64,000 nt of DNA, taken from positions 1-64,000 of the forward strand of contig NZ_JAJGNI010000012.1 of NCBI RefSeq assembly GCF_020781975.1, read 5' to 3'. A program made the position numbers and the translations under genes. This document shows, piece by piece, positions 8,054 to 16,371 of this stretch. The DNA is from Microbacterium schleiferi (GTDB taxonomy: Bacteria; Actinomycetota; Actinomycetes; Actinomycetales; Microbacteriaceae). The first letter of the stretch is position 1. The number at the start of each line of letters is the position of its first letter. Below the pieces are notes generated by a model, which worked only from the letters and a program-made list of their open reading frames with translations, was not told the DNA's origin and ran no database searches.

Positions 8054-8872
8054 ACGAGTAGCGGTAGCCCAGCGCACGAGGTCGCCGGCGAGCTCAGCCG
8101 GAGCATCCAGGTGCACGAGGTGACCGGCGCCTTCGATCAGGGTGAGGGAGGCGTGGGGGATGGCCCGCTGGAGGCGATGTGCGCGATCGATGGGAATCCA
8201 AGCATCAGCCGTCCCCCACACGATGTGCACCGGCTCGTCGATCTCACCGTAGCGCGGCTCGATGTCGTCGGTGAAGCGTTCGGATGCCTGCGCGATCTGC
8301 CGTACGAACGCAGCCTGTCCCGCCTCACTCGTCCACGGCTCGACGAGCATCGCGAGGTCGTCGTCCCGCAACCCCCGAGCACTCGCACCACGGATGTAGG
8401 TCTCGACCATGCCGCGATGGATGGCGGGAGGGATCTGCTCGAAGACCTCTGCGTGCTCGCGCACAAGACGGAAGAACGGCGACCCCCACGGCGCGAGGGC
8501 GACGACATCCACAAGCGCAAGGGCGGCGTAGCGCGCTCCGTGGCACAGCCGGGCCCGCAGCGCGACAGCGCCACCGATGTCGTTCGCAATCACGCACGGT
8601 CGCTCGAGACCCCAGTGTTCGAGCAGCGCTGCGAACAGCTCGGCCTGCACGCCGATGTCGACCGCATGGTCAGGATGCATCGATGACTGTCCGTATCCGG
8701 GCATGTCCCAGAGGTAGACGGTGTGGGTTCGCGCCAGCACGCGTGCGACCGGACGCCAGAGCTCTGACGACCACGGCGTGCCATGGAGAAGAACGAGCGG
8801 AGGCCCGTCGCCGAGCCGATCCCAGGCCACGCTGCGGCCGCGCCAGTCGAAGGAGTGCGACAGAGGAGTCAT
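8051..8872 (-). CDS. Alpha/beta hydrolase with aspartate at the nucleophile position
   Basis: About 273 residues of an alpha/beta-hydrolase fold. The oxyanion motif VLLHGTPWSS is near residue 26, the nucleophile elbow reads VIANDIGGA, and the late histidine is in GAGHLVHLD. The elbow residue is Asp rather than the usual Ser. Asp is typical of haloalkane/haloacid dehalogenases and epoxide hydrolases, although the Trp that follows Asp in classical dehalogenases is missing. The start at 8872 (MTPLSHSF) is preferred because homology begins there. It is probably monocistronic and flanked by family B repeats on both sides. Substrate unknown. Confidence 0.82.
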   Translation of the reverse strand: MTPLSHSFDWRGRSVAWDRLGDGPPLVLLHGTPWSSELWRPVARVLARTHTVYLWDMPGYGQSSMHPDHAVDIGVQAELFAALLEHWGLERPCVIANDIGGAVALRARLCHGARYAALALVDVVALAPWGSPFFRLVREHAEVFEQIPPAIHRGMVETYIRGASARGLRDDDLAMLVEPWTSEAGQAAFVRQIAQASERFTDDIEPRYGEIDEPVHIVWGTADAWIPIDRAHRLQRAIPHASLTLIEGAGHLVHLDAPAELAGDLVRWATATR

Positions 8873-8918
8873 CGTGCATCCACCGTTGCAGCGGCATACG
8901 ACATCCCGCGGAGCCACT

Positions 8919-8977
8919 TCGGTCGCGCCAAAACGCGAGCACCCTGCATCCGCACCCGCAATAGCGCGCGACCGAAT
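8919..8977. repeat. Palindromic repeat family B, copy 3
   Basis: TTCGGTCGCGCC (8919-8930) pairs with GCGCGACCGAA ending at 8977. An inner GCGAGCACC / CCGCACCCGC segment is present. It lies upstream of the hydrolase gene and downstream of the TfoX-like gene promoter side, so it is not simply a convergent-gene terminator. Confidence 0.8.
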
Positions 8978-8992
8978 GAAACTCGACTCGCG

Positions 8993-9337
8993 CTAGGCCT
9001 CGCCGCGCAAGACATCGCCCGCATGGATGCCGATGGCAACCCAGTCCGCGAGCTCGGCGTCGTCGGCTAACCGCTCGGCAGGAACCCGGAGCCAGGCATC
9101 GCCCATGACCCGGCCGTTGCCCATCGTGGCGGGGATCGCACCGCGCGCCAGGCGCTCGTCTCGCTTCACCGGGTCGGTCCGCACCAACGCGCTGCCGCCG
9201 CGCTCCGCGACGATCGCGAGCGCCTCACGCACCATGAATCCGACGCCCCCGAACATGCGCATCTCGCGGACGTCGACATCCGTGATCATCCCGCGGATCC
9301 GCGCCGCCAGCTGCTCCCGCTCGTCGGATGCCGACAT
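8993..9337 (-). CDS. TfoX N-terminal domain protein
   Basis: 114 residues matching the TfoX N-terminal domain (MxxRxMFGGxGFMV motif at about residues 25-36, then a long segment ending in WVAIGIHAG). In Gram-negative bacteria the domain is part of a competence regulator; in actinobacteria the stand-alone domain has no proven role. The ATG at 9337 starts just before the domain. The gene stands alone between a family B repeat and the divergent LysE gene. Confidence 0.8.
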   Translation of the reverse strand: MSASDEREQLAARIRGMITDVDVREMRMFGGVGFMVREALAIVAERGGSALVRTDPVKRDERLARGAIPATMGNGRVMGDAWLRVPAERLADDAELADWVAIGIHAGDVLRGEA

Positions 9338-9412
9338 CCTGCCCCCTCCGGCCTCGCACCGCCTTGGCGCGAGCGTACTCCGCCCGAAACACCGACCCGC
9401 TAACGTTCGTTC

Positions 9413-10045
9413 ATGATCCCGATCGAGAACCTGGTGGCGTTCATGCTCACGTCGTTGGTGATCATCGTGATCCCCGGCCCCAGCGTGTTGTTCGTCATCG
9501 GCCGCGCGATTGCGCTCGGCCGCCGCGCGGGCGTGCTGAGCGTCGTCGGCAATGCACTCGGCACGGTCCCCGCGGTCATCGCCGTCGCGTTCGGTGTTGG
9601 GGCGATCGTCGCTTCCTCGGTCGTGGCGTTCACCGTGATCAAGATCGCCGGCGCTCTCTACCTCGTCTACCTCGGCATCCAGGCAATCCGCCATCGGCAC
9701 GCGCACATCCCCGGCATCCAGCAGCGGCCGACCCGGGCCCGCCGCCTTCTCGCCGAAGGGTTCATCGTCGGACTCACCAACCCGAAGACGATTGCGTTCT
9801 TCGTCGCGGTGCTCCCGCAGTTCGTCGATCCGACGGCGGGCCCGGTCTGGCTGCAGCTTCTTCTACTCGGTCTCGTGTTCGAGGCGATCGCGCTGGCATC
9901 CGACAGCATCTGGGCCCTTGCCGCGGGCACCGCACGCGCATGGTTCGCTCGCTCACCCCGACGCATCTCGACCCTGTCGGCCACCGGCGGCGTCATGATG
10001 ATCGGCCTCGGCGGCGCGCTCGCACTCACCGGATCCAAGTCCTGA
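9413..10045 (+). CDS. LysE-family amino-acid/metabolite exporter
   Basis: 210 residues with about six hydrophobic segments, typical of LysE/RhtB exporters. The family signature IPGPSVLFVIGRAIALG is at residues about 20-36, and NPKTIAFFVAVLPQFV follows near residue 123. The family exports amino acids or related small molecules across the cytoplasmic membrane by proton exchange. Substrate cannot be assigned. It ends just before two family B repeats. Confidence 0.9.
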   Translation: MIPIENLVAFMLTSLVIIVIPGPSVLFVIGRAIALGRRAGVLSVVGNALGTVPAVIAVAFGVGAIVASSVVAFTVIKIAGALYLVYLGIQAIRHRHAHIPGIQQRPTRARRLLAEGFIVGLTNPKTIAFFVAVLPQFVDPTAGPVWLQLLLLGLVFEAIALASDSIWALAAGTARAWFARSPRRISTLSATGGVMMIGLGGALALTGSKS

Positions 10046-10208
10046 CGCGCGCTCGGTCGCGCCGTAGTGCGGGTAGCGGCGCCCCAGACCCGCGCGAAGA
10101 CGCGACCGAAGAAGCTCGGCTCTACGGTCGGTCGCGCCGTGGTGCGGGTTGCGGCGGCCTAGGCCCGCGCGAAGGCGCGACCGAAGAAGCCTGACGCGCG
10201 CTCGGTCG
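10041..10208. repeat. Palindromic repeat family B, copies 4 and 5, within a duplicated segment
   Basis: Copy 4 at 10052-10111 and copy 5 at 10128-10184 are close relatives (both read GTCGCGCCGTRGTGCGGGT in the left arm). The pair is bounded by an exact 19-base direct repeat, cctgacgcgcgctcggtcg, at 10041-10059 and 10190-10208, which points to tandem duplication by slippage or recombination. The region lies between convergent genes, so terminator function is plausible. Confidence 0.85.
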
Positions 10209-10210
10209 AG

Positions 10211-10678
10211 TCAGTCGGCCGCCCGAAGTCCGAGGTCGTCGCAGGTCACGCCCGCGGTCTCGGGAAACACCGCTAGCGTGTCATCCCGCTGTACGCAGAC
10301 GAACAGGTCTGGCACCGGGTAGGTCTGCCCGTCGTTCGGTGGGGGCCCGTCGAGCCCGGCACCGATGAGGCCGATGCTCCAGACGGATGCGCAGAGGTCG
10401 ATCGCCCGAGAGACCCGATCTTCCCCCGCAGCCGAGGGGTCGCCCACCTGTTGCACGACGCTGTCGAGGGATGCCGCCTCGAAGCAGGATGCCGAGTTCT
10501 GACGCAACTCCGTTGAAGCCAGGGCGAGCAGCGTCCCCGCGGTGGTCGCGGCAACGAGCACACCGGCTCCCACGAAGACGCCGACCTTCTTGCGGACGCG
10601 GGACCGCACACGAAGACGCTGGACGTCGTGCATGAGCACTGTCCGCATCCGGTCGAAGTCCGGCCCCGTTGCCGTCAT
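10211..10678 (-). CDS. Single-pass membrane protein paired with the sigma factor
   Basis: About 155 residues starting at ATG 10678 inside the sigma-factor stop (ATGA overlap). A basic cytoplasmic stretch of about 35 residues (MRTVLMHDVQRLRVRSRVRKK) is followed by one membrane helix (about residues 33-56) and an extracytoplasmic domain with four cysteines. The layout is that of an anti-sigma factor or signal partner, but no zinc-binding HxxxCxxC anti-sigma motif is seen, so the regulatory role is inferred only from position. Confidence 0.7.
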   Translation of the reverse strand: MTATGPDFDRMRTVLMHDVQRLRVRSRVRKKVGVFVGAGVLVAATTAGTLLALASTELRQNSASCFEAASLDSVVQQVGDPSAAGEDRVSRAIDLCASVWSIGLIGAGLDGPPPNDGQTYPVPDLFVCVQRDDTLAVFPETAGVTCDDLGLRAAD

Positions 10679-11217
10679 CGCCCCCTCCGATCCCCCACAG
10701 AGTCCGACACCCGCCGTACGGCCTGTCGATAGCTGAGCCCGTCGACGGCGCAGAGCCGAAATACCTCCCGATCGGGCCAGCTCAGCGTCGCGACGATCCG
10801 CTGAACTTCCCGCCATCCATCCGACCCCCGAGAATCGGCGAGCTCACCCGCGCGATCTAGCGTGTCGACGGCGGCGCGGTGTCTCCGGCTAGACCGGTCA
10901 GGGTGCGCGAGTTCCCTGGCACGAGTATCGGCTGTCACCACCAGCCAAGGCAAGCATGAGGCGCCGACGAACGTGATCCGCCGGCTCTTGCGCCAGAGCG
11001 TCAAGAACGCGTCGTGGGTCACCTCCTCGGCGTCGGGCTGTGCCGCAACGAGGTCGGTGACGATGCCGTGCACCACGCGCACATGCCGTTCGTGCAGCGC
11101 ACTCAGCGCTGAATCGTCGCCGGCTCGCAGCCGGTCGAGGAGGGCGGTGTCGTCACGGGGGTAGTCGCCCGACCAGCGTCCCCACGCACTGGGGAAGGCC
11201 TGTGCGGAATCGACCAC
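10675..11217 (-). CDS. ECF-type RNA polymerase sigma factor with short region 4
   Basis: 180 residues. Region 2 is clear (ALHERHVRVVHGIVTDL, then PDAEEVTHDAFLTLWRKS at about residues 55-72). Region 4 begins (LSWPDREVFRLCAVDGLSYRQA) but the protein ends soon after, at VGDRRGR, cutting the recognition helix short compared with ordinary ECF factors. The GTG start at 11217 is supported by GGAAGGAG six bases upstream. It overlaps the membrane-protein gene by four bases. The short C-terminus may be natural or an old frameshift, so promoter binding may be altered. Confidence 0.82.
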   Translation of the reverse strand: MVDSAQAFPSAWGRWSGDYPRDDTALLDRLRAGDDSALSALHERHVRVVHGIVTDLVAAQPDAEEVTHDAFLTLWRKSRRITFVGASCLPWLVVTADTRARELAHPDRSSRRHRAAVDTLDRAGELADSRGSDGWREVQRIVATLSWPDREVFRLCAVDGLSYRQAVRRVSDSVGDRRGR

Positions 11218-11400
11218 TCGAGGCTCCTTCCGACGATGCGCACCGATCAAACGCGTCCTATTCTCCCCCGCGGCGGGTTCCCATTCGCTGGTGGTGCGGG
11301 AGAGGTCCGGCCTCAACAGCGAAAAGCGCTCTGGTGCGCCGACCGCAATTCCTGGGAACCTGGCTCCATCATCCGTCGCACCCGAGAAAGAGCCACCGAC

Positions 11401-11964
11401 ATGAGAAAGTCACTTGGCGCCGTCGCCACCGCCCTGTTCGTGTTGGGCAGCGTAGCCCTCACCGCATCTGCCGCCAGCGCCAGCACCCCCGACCGCACCC
11501 AGAGCTGCTGGCAAGAGCTCGACACCGGACGATCGCTGTGTGTCGCGGCATCCGCCGACCTCGCGAATGCCGTCTACGACGCCTACGGCATCGCGATCTC
11601 GACTCCCGACGGCGCGGTGGGATCGGACGTCAAGCGGCAGGCCACGCGCGATGCCCGCGCGGGGGTCGTCGCTCTCGCGAGCACCGTCATCGGGATCTTC
11701 TACGAGAACTCCGGCTACGACGGTGCCTCGTACGTCGCCAGCGTCAGCCAAAACGGATGCTACGGGTACTCACACGGCTACACGAACCTCGGCTCGATCG
11801 GCTGGGACAACCGGATCTCATCGTTCCGGTCGTACTCAAACTGCCGGACAGCCATCTTCGCGAACACGAACTACGGCGGATCGTCCTACGGCTACTACAC
11901 GAACTCGTCGTATGTCGGAAGCGCCATGAACGACCAGGCCTCGTCTATCCGCTGGGCTGCCTAA
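11401..11964 (+). CDS. Secreted I36-like (beta/gamma-crystallin-type) protein
   Basis: 187 residues with a Sec signal peptide (MRKSLGAVATALFVLGSVALTASAASA, cleavage near residue 27). The C-terminal half, rich in Tyr, Gly, Ser and Asn and with paired cysteines (NGCYGYSHGYTNLGSIGWDNRISSF), resembles peptidase inhibitor family I36 / streptomycete SMPI-like crystallin folds. It is probably secreted. Function is not proven and could be protease inhibition or a structural role. Its stop codon overlaps that of the convergent deaminase gene (CTAA at 11961-11964). Confidence 0.72.
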   Translation: MRKSLGAVATALFVLGSVALTASAASASTPDRTQSCWQELDTGRSLCVAASADLANAVYDAYGIAISTPDGAVGSDVKRQATRDARAGVVALASTVIGIFYENSGYDGASYVASVSQNGCYGYSHGYTNLGSIGWDNRISSFRSYSNCRTAIFANTNYGGSSYGYYTNSSYVGSAMNDQASSIRWAA

Positions 11965-13001
11965 GGTTCCAGAGCGGCATCCAGCGCCCGGAAGGCAGCG
12001 CGGAAGTCCGCCCGTAACCGCGCCTTCTGAGCGTCGTCGCAGAAGGCCGCATCGATGCCGTTGAGGGCGATCTGCTTGGCTTCGTCTGCCGTCACCCCCA
12101 TGAGGCGGAGCCCCTCGGTGTACTCCCGGCCGATGTCGGTGCGAAAGAACATCGCGTCGTCGGTCGAGACGTTCACCGCGAGCCCCGCATCGATCATGCG
12201 ACGGATGCGGTGATCGGTGTCGATCGTCCACCCCGAGCAGATCGTCGTCGACAGCGGCGTCGCAGCGAACCCGATACCGCGGTCGCGGGCCAGCGCGACG
12301 ATCTCCGGGTCGTCCACAATGCGATACCCATGGTCGAGCCGGTCGCAGCCCAGTTCTTCGATGGCGACGCGGACGGCATCCGGGGTCGCATGGTCGGTCT
12401 CACCGACGTGCGCCGTCAACAAAAAGCCGTGCTCGCGAGCCAGTTCGTAAGCCTCGACGAACCGTCCCGGATCTTCCGTGTTCTCGGGGGTCAGATCGTC
12501 CTGACCGAGCCCCACCACCTCGGGGCGCGGATGCGCGATCATCTCGCGCACGAGGTCGACAGCGGATGCCGCGTCAGCTCGCCGATTGATCGCGACGACG
12601 ACCCGGAACCCGACGCCGAAGTCCTTCTCGGCCCGGGCAAGTCCCGCGATGATCGGGTCGATCACGTCGGTGTAGTCGAGGCCCCGGTCGGCGAAGTACT
12701 GCGGGTTGACGTAGTACTCGCGATAGCGCAGATTGCCGTCGGCGACGGCTTCGGCGACACCGGCATAGGCGACACGCTCGAAGTCTTCGGGATCGCGCAG
12801 CACATCATGCGCGAAACGGAATGCGACCAGAAAGTCGACCAGGTGAGCGAAGTCGAACAGCTCGTCAGGGTCGGTGGTCGGCAGCTCGACTCCGTGCTTG
12901 GCTGCCAGTTCGATGAACAGTTCGGCGCTCATCGTCGACGCGAAGTGGCAGTGCAACTCGGTCTTGGGCAGCAGGCGCAGATAGTCGGCGTACGAGATCA
13001 C
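11961..13001 (-). CDS. Adenosine deaminase family protein, HxGE type
   Basis: 346 residues of the metal-dependent adenosine deaminase family, which hydrolyses the 6-amino group of adenosine or adenine-like substrates. The metal motif is LHCHF near the N-terminus, with HVGETDHATPDAV (proton-shuttling Glu), DRLDHGYRIVDDP and STDDAMFF. The GTG start at 13001 overlaps the stop of the XRE-cupin gene (GTGA). It is the last gene of the ABC-importer/deaminase operon. Substrate is not certain, but the catalytic set is complete, unlike in its neighbour at 13612. Confidence 0.85.
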   Translation of the reverse strand: MISYADYLRLLPKTELHCHFASTMSAELFIELAAKHGVELPTTDPDELFDFAHLVDFLVAFRFAHDVLRDPEDFERVAYAGVAEAVADGNLRYREYYVNPQYFADRGLDYTDVIDPIIAGLARAEKDFGVGFRVVVAINRRADAASAVDLVREMIAHPRPEVVGLGQDDLTPENTEDPGRFVEAYELAREHGFLLTAHVGETDHATPDAVRVAIEELGCDRLDHGYRIVDDPEIVALARDRGIGFAATPLSTTICSGWTIDTDHRIRRMIDAGLAVNVSTDDAMFFRTDIGREYTEGLRLMGVTADEAKQIALNGIDAAFCDDAQKARLRADFRAAFRALDAALEP

Positions 13002-13615
13002 GCGGTCACCTCTCCGGAAGCGCGAGGCGGGGATCGCCCCGGAACCTGTTTCACGACGAGCAGTCGATACGGCTTCCCGTCGGCCGACCACCACCGGTGG
13101 GTGGTGCCGCCGGTGTAGTAGACCGATGCCCCCGGCTCGAGATCGCACGTCTGATCGCCGAGTTCGATGCGCACCTGGCCTTCGATCACATACAGAAACT
13201 CGTCTTCGGCGTGGACGAATCGCTCACCCGGCTCGAGGCTGTCTGCCACGACCTCCATCGGGTGGAACGTGCGCGCGCGCTGCGCCAGCATCCGTGCCGT
13301 TCCCGAGGCGAAACCGTCGGGGATCTCCCCCTCGCCGGGGCGGCTGACCTCGACGAATGATCCGGACTCCTCCGGTGCGTCAGCGGCGGCGATGAGCTCG
13401 ATGGGACTGGTCTCGAGCGCGATCGCGATACGGCGCAGGGACCCCAGGCTCGGCTGCGCGAGCCCGCGCTCGAGCTGGCTGAGGAACGGATGCGAGAGCT
13501 CAGTGCGCTCGGCCAGTTGCACGAGGGTCAGCCCGCGGGTCTTGCGCAGCATCCGGATGTGGCTTCCCAGGCGAGCGCCTGCGGCACGCTCGTCGAGACC
13601 GTCGGGCACGCTCAT
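12998..13615 (-). CDS. XRE-family transcriptional regulator with C-terminal cupin
   Basis: 205 residues: a helix-turn-helix at about 18-72 (LGSHIRMLRKTRGLTLVQLAERTELSHPFLSQLERG) and a small-molecule-binding cupin at about 125-200 (EPGERFVHAEDEFLYVIEGQVRIELG, YYTGGTTHRWW). Such proteins commonly regulate catabolic or polyamine/nucleobase genes in response to a ligand. It sits between two deaminase genes with four-base overlaps on both sides, so it is translated with them and probably controls the operon. ATG 13615 fits that overlap. Confidence 0.88.
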   Translation of the reverse strand: MSVPDGLDERAAGARLGSHIRMLRKTRGLTLVQLAERTELSHPFLSQLERGLAQPSLGSLRRIAIALETSPIELIAAADAPEESGSFVEVSRPGEGEIPDGFASGTARMLAQRARTFHPMEVVADSLEPGERFVHAEDEFLYVIEGQVRIELGDQTCDLEPGASVYYTGGTTHRWWSADGKPYRLLVVKQVPGRSPPRASGEVTA

Positions 13616-14646
13616 GCGGCCGAGCGTACCCCGGCCGCGATCGCGTACTCGTCCACCAGCTCGAGGTAGGCGGATCGGCGCGCGGGGGTGAGCCACGAGG
13701 CGTGGAACGAGTTGCGGGCAAGCTCGACCAGATCGGATGCCGAGAGCCCCGCCTGCTCGGCGAGCGCCACGTAGTTGTCACCGACGTAACCGCCGAAGTA
13801 GGCCGGGTCGTCGGAGTTGATGGTCACGCGGACGCCTGCGCGCAGCAGCGAGATGATCTCGTCGGATTTCATCTGCTCGGTGACGAAAGAGTTGGACACC
13901 GGGCAGCAGGTCAGCCCGATCCCGCGTTCGACCACGAGAGCGACGAGGTCGGGATCTTCGACGATGTTGGTGCCGTGGTCGATCCGGTCGACGCCGAACT
14001 CGAGCGCCTGACGGATGTGGTCGATGGACCCTGGCTGGTCGATGTCGCAGTGCATCGTGACCAGGAACCCCTCAGCGCGCGCCCTCTCAAAGACCGCGGC
14101 GAACTTCGCGGGCGGGTTGTCGCGCTCATCGGAGTCAAGGCCCACGCCGACGATCCAGTGACGGTACGGCAGTGCCTCGAGCAGCGTCGACATCGCGTGC
14201 TCGGCCGAGAGGTCCCGCAGGAAGCACAGGATCAGCTCGGCCGAGATCCCGAGCTCGGCCTGAGCCCGCACGACCGCGCGGCGATAGCCGCCGATCACGG
14301 TCGCGAACGGGATGCCGCGACCGGTGTGCGCCTGCGGATCGAAGAACAGCTCGGCGTGCACGACGCCCTGCTCCTTCGCCCGAAGCAGGTACGCCCAGGC
14401 AAGGTCATGGAAGTCATCCGCGGTCTGGAGCACACCCATCGCCGGGTAGTAGACCGCCAGAAAGCTCGTCAGGTCAGTGAAGTCATAGGCAGCCTTCACC
14501 GCTGCGACATCGCTGTAGGGCAGGGTCAGCCCGTTGCGCTGCGCGAGCGCGAACATCATGTCGGGCTCGAGTGTGCCCTCCAGGTGCAGGTGCAGCTCGG
14601 CCTTGGGAAGCCCGCGGGCAAAGCTCGCCAGCTCAGACGGTGCCAT
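13612..14646 (-). CDS. Adenosine deaminase family protein with altered HxGE motif
   Basis: 344 residues of the same superfamily as the protein at 11961 but clearly a different subfamily. The N-terminal metal motif AELHLHLEGTLEPD and DRIDHGTNIVEDP and NSDDPAYFGGY are present. Where adenosine deaminases have HAGE, this one has MHCDIDQPGS, so the catalytic Glu position is changed. That suggests adenine, an N6-substituted adenine (cytokinin-like) or another purine rather than adenosine. ATG 14646 precedes APSELASFARGLPK. It follows the permease gene by seven bases. Confidence 0.82.
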   Translation of the reverse strand: MAPSELASFARGLPKAELHLHLEGTLEPDMMFALAQRNGLTLPYSDVAAVKAAYDFTDLTSFLAVYYPAMGVLQTADDFHDLAWAYLLRAKEQGVVHAELFFDPQAHTGRGIPFATVIGGYRRAVVRAQAELGISAELILCFLRDLSAEHAMSTLLEALPYRHWIVGVGLDSDERDNPPAKFAAVFERARAEGFLVTMHCDIDQPGSIDHIRQALEFGVDRIDHGTNIVEDPDLVALVVERGIGLTCCPVSNSFVTEQMKSDEIISLLRAGVRVTINSDDPAYFGGYVGDNYVALAEQAGLSASDLVELARNSFHASWLTPARRSAYLELVDEYAIAAGVRSAA

Positions 14647-14653
14647 GGTGCGC

Positions 14654-15535
14654 TCAAACGCCCTTCTGCGGATGCATCGCCATACGCGCCAGCACGACAT
14701 CTTCGACGATCTGGATGAGGTTGTAGAGCACCAGGGATGCGCCGGTGACCGCCACAACCGATGCCCACAGTGCCGCGAATTGCGCCTGCGGGACGAATCC
14801 GCCGATCGAGCCACCGATTCCGCCGCCGACCGCGAGCCATTCTGCGAGCAGGGCTCCGGTGATGGCACCGGGAACCGAGATGCGCACCGCGGCGAAGAAG
14901 GCGGGAAGTGAGGAGGGGAACGCCACCTTGCGAAGCTTCGTCAACGCTCCGCCGCCGTAGACATCCACGAGGTCGTTCATCATCGGCGGCGCGGACTTGA
15001 GTCCGAACGAAATGTTCACGAGAGCCGGGAAGAGAACGACGATGCCACCGATGACGGCTACCGTCCAGAAGTCGCGACCGAAGATCAGGATGATGACCGG
15101 AGCCATCGCGATCAGCGGCACCGAACGCAGGAGCATCGCCACCGGCATGAGGGCGTGTTCGATGCCCTTGTTCAGCTCGAACGCGAGGGCGGCAAGGAGA
15201 GCGACGACGAGGCCTGCGACGAAGCCGATCGCGGCGTCGCCCAGCGTGACCATGAGGTTCCCCAGCAACATCGTGCGGTTGGCCTCGGCAGCCGGAACGG
15301 TGAACAGCCAGTTCCAGACGTCGATAGGCCCCTTGGCGATCAGGGGCGAGAGCTGAAGAGCCCACAGCAGGCCCACCCAGATCACCAGAACGGCGACGAT
15401 GGTGAGCACGAGGGTGAGCGTCGACCAGCCGAGCGCACGCAGTACGGCGCGGGTGGATTGGGTGCGCAGCTTGGCGGTGAGCTTCGCTGTTTCCGCCTGG
15501 ATGTCGGTGGCTCCGGTGAGCGTGATCTGCGCCAT
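14654..15535 (-). CDS. ABC transporter permease (SsuC/TauC-like)
   Basis: 293 residues with about six membrane segments and the cytoplasmic-loop EAA-like motif (DVYGGGALTKLRKVAFPSSLP) that contacts the ATPase. It belongs to the binding-protein-dependent permease group used for nitrate, sulfonates, taurine and thiamine-pyrimidine precursors. It is one of two permeases in the operon and probably forms a heterodimer with the product of 15538. Linkage to two purine deaminases suggests a nucleobase or nucleoside-like substrate. Confidence 0.88.
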   Translation of the reverse strand: MAQITLTGATDIQAETAKLTAKLRTQSTRAVLRALGWSTLTLVLTIVAVLVIWVGLLWALQLSPLIAKGPIDVWNWLFTVPAAEANRTMLLGNLMVTLGDAAIGFVAGLVVALLAALAFELNKGIEHALMPVAMLLRSVPLIAMAPVIILIFGRDFWTVAVIGGIVVLFPALVNISFGLKSAPPMMNDLVDVYGGGALTKLRKVAFPSSLPAFFAAVRISVPGAITGALLAEWLAVGGGIGGSIGGFVPQAQFAALWASVVAVTGASLVLYNLIQIVEDVVLARMAMHPQKGV

Positions 15536-15537
15536 CG

Positions 15538-16371
15538 TCAACGTCCCTTCGACCAGGGGGCGATCGCCTTGGCGATCCACCCGACGAGCGCGAAACCGAG
15601 AAGCGCGACGCCCCCGCTCAGAAGCGCCAGCGCCCATACCTGTGGCCCGTTCGACGCCTGCTGCGCGAGGATCATCGCGAGCCCCACCCCGACCTCGATC
15701 TTGCCGAAGAACTCACCGAGGACGGCACCGAGGAAGGCAGCGGGAACAGCGATCTGCAGCGCGCTGAGCGTCGCGGGAAGGGCCGCGATCAGCCGCACCT
15801 TGATGAGCTGTGTGAACTTCGATCCGCCGTAGACCGTGACCAGGTCAAGGCTCGACTTGTCAGCTGACTTGAGGCCGAGAAGCGCGCCGACGACCGTCGT
15901 GAAGAACACCGAGAGCGCGGCCAGCACGATAGCTGTGCCACTGGGCTCACCGACCTTGGGAGGGGTGATGACGATGACCGCGAGCATGCCGATCGCAACG
16001 ATCGGGATGCAGTACGTGAGGATTGCGAGCTGCATGGCGACCCCCTCGAGTCGAGGGACGAGAAGCACGAACCCCGAAAGCAGAAGCGCCAGGCCGTTCC
16101 CCCACAGGTAGCCGATACCGGCCTCAGCGAGAGTGACGGCGAAGTTGTTGAGGTAGTACTGCGGGCCCGTCTCGACCATGATCTGAACGACCTGGAACGG
16201 GGTGGGAATCGCGCTGGCACCCGAGGGACCGACATTGGAGAACACGGTGGCAGCGAGGATCCACCACAGCAGGATGATGCCGATACCGCCGATGACACCG
16301 ATCAGCCACGGCGGGAGACGGAAGTCTTCCCACTCGATCGCGCGACCGCGCGTGGGGCTCTCAGTGGTCAT
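15538..16371 (-). CDS. ABC transporter permease, second subunit
   Basis: About 277 residues, with a soluble N-terminus and then about six membrane segments. The loop [23 protein letters not shown] is the EAA-type coupling motif. ATG 16371 is preferred over the GTG at 16392 because GGAGGAG lies nine bases before it. Its start overlaps the end of the ATPase gene by 11 bases, and only two bases separate its stop from the next permease, so all are co-translated. Role as for the partner permease. Confidence 0.87.
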   Translation of the reverse strand: MTTESPTRGRAIEWEDFRLPPWLIGVIGGIGIILLWWILAATVFSNVGPSGASAIPTPFQVVQIMVETGPQYYLNNFAVTLAEAGIGYLWGNGLALLLSGFVLLVPRLEGVAMQLAILTYCIPIVAIGMLAVIVITPPKVGEPSGTAIVLAALSVFFTTVVGALLGLKSADKSSLDLVTVYGGSKFTQLIKVRLIAALPATLSALQIAVPAAFLGAVLGEFFGKIEVGVGLAMILAQQASNGPQVWALALLSGGVALLGFALVGWIAKAIAPWSKGR

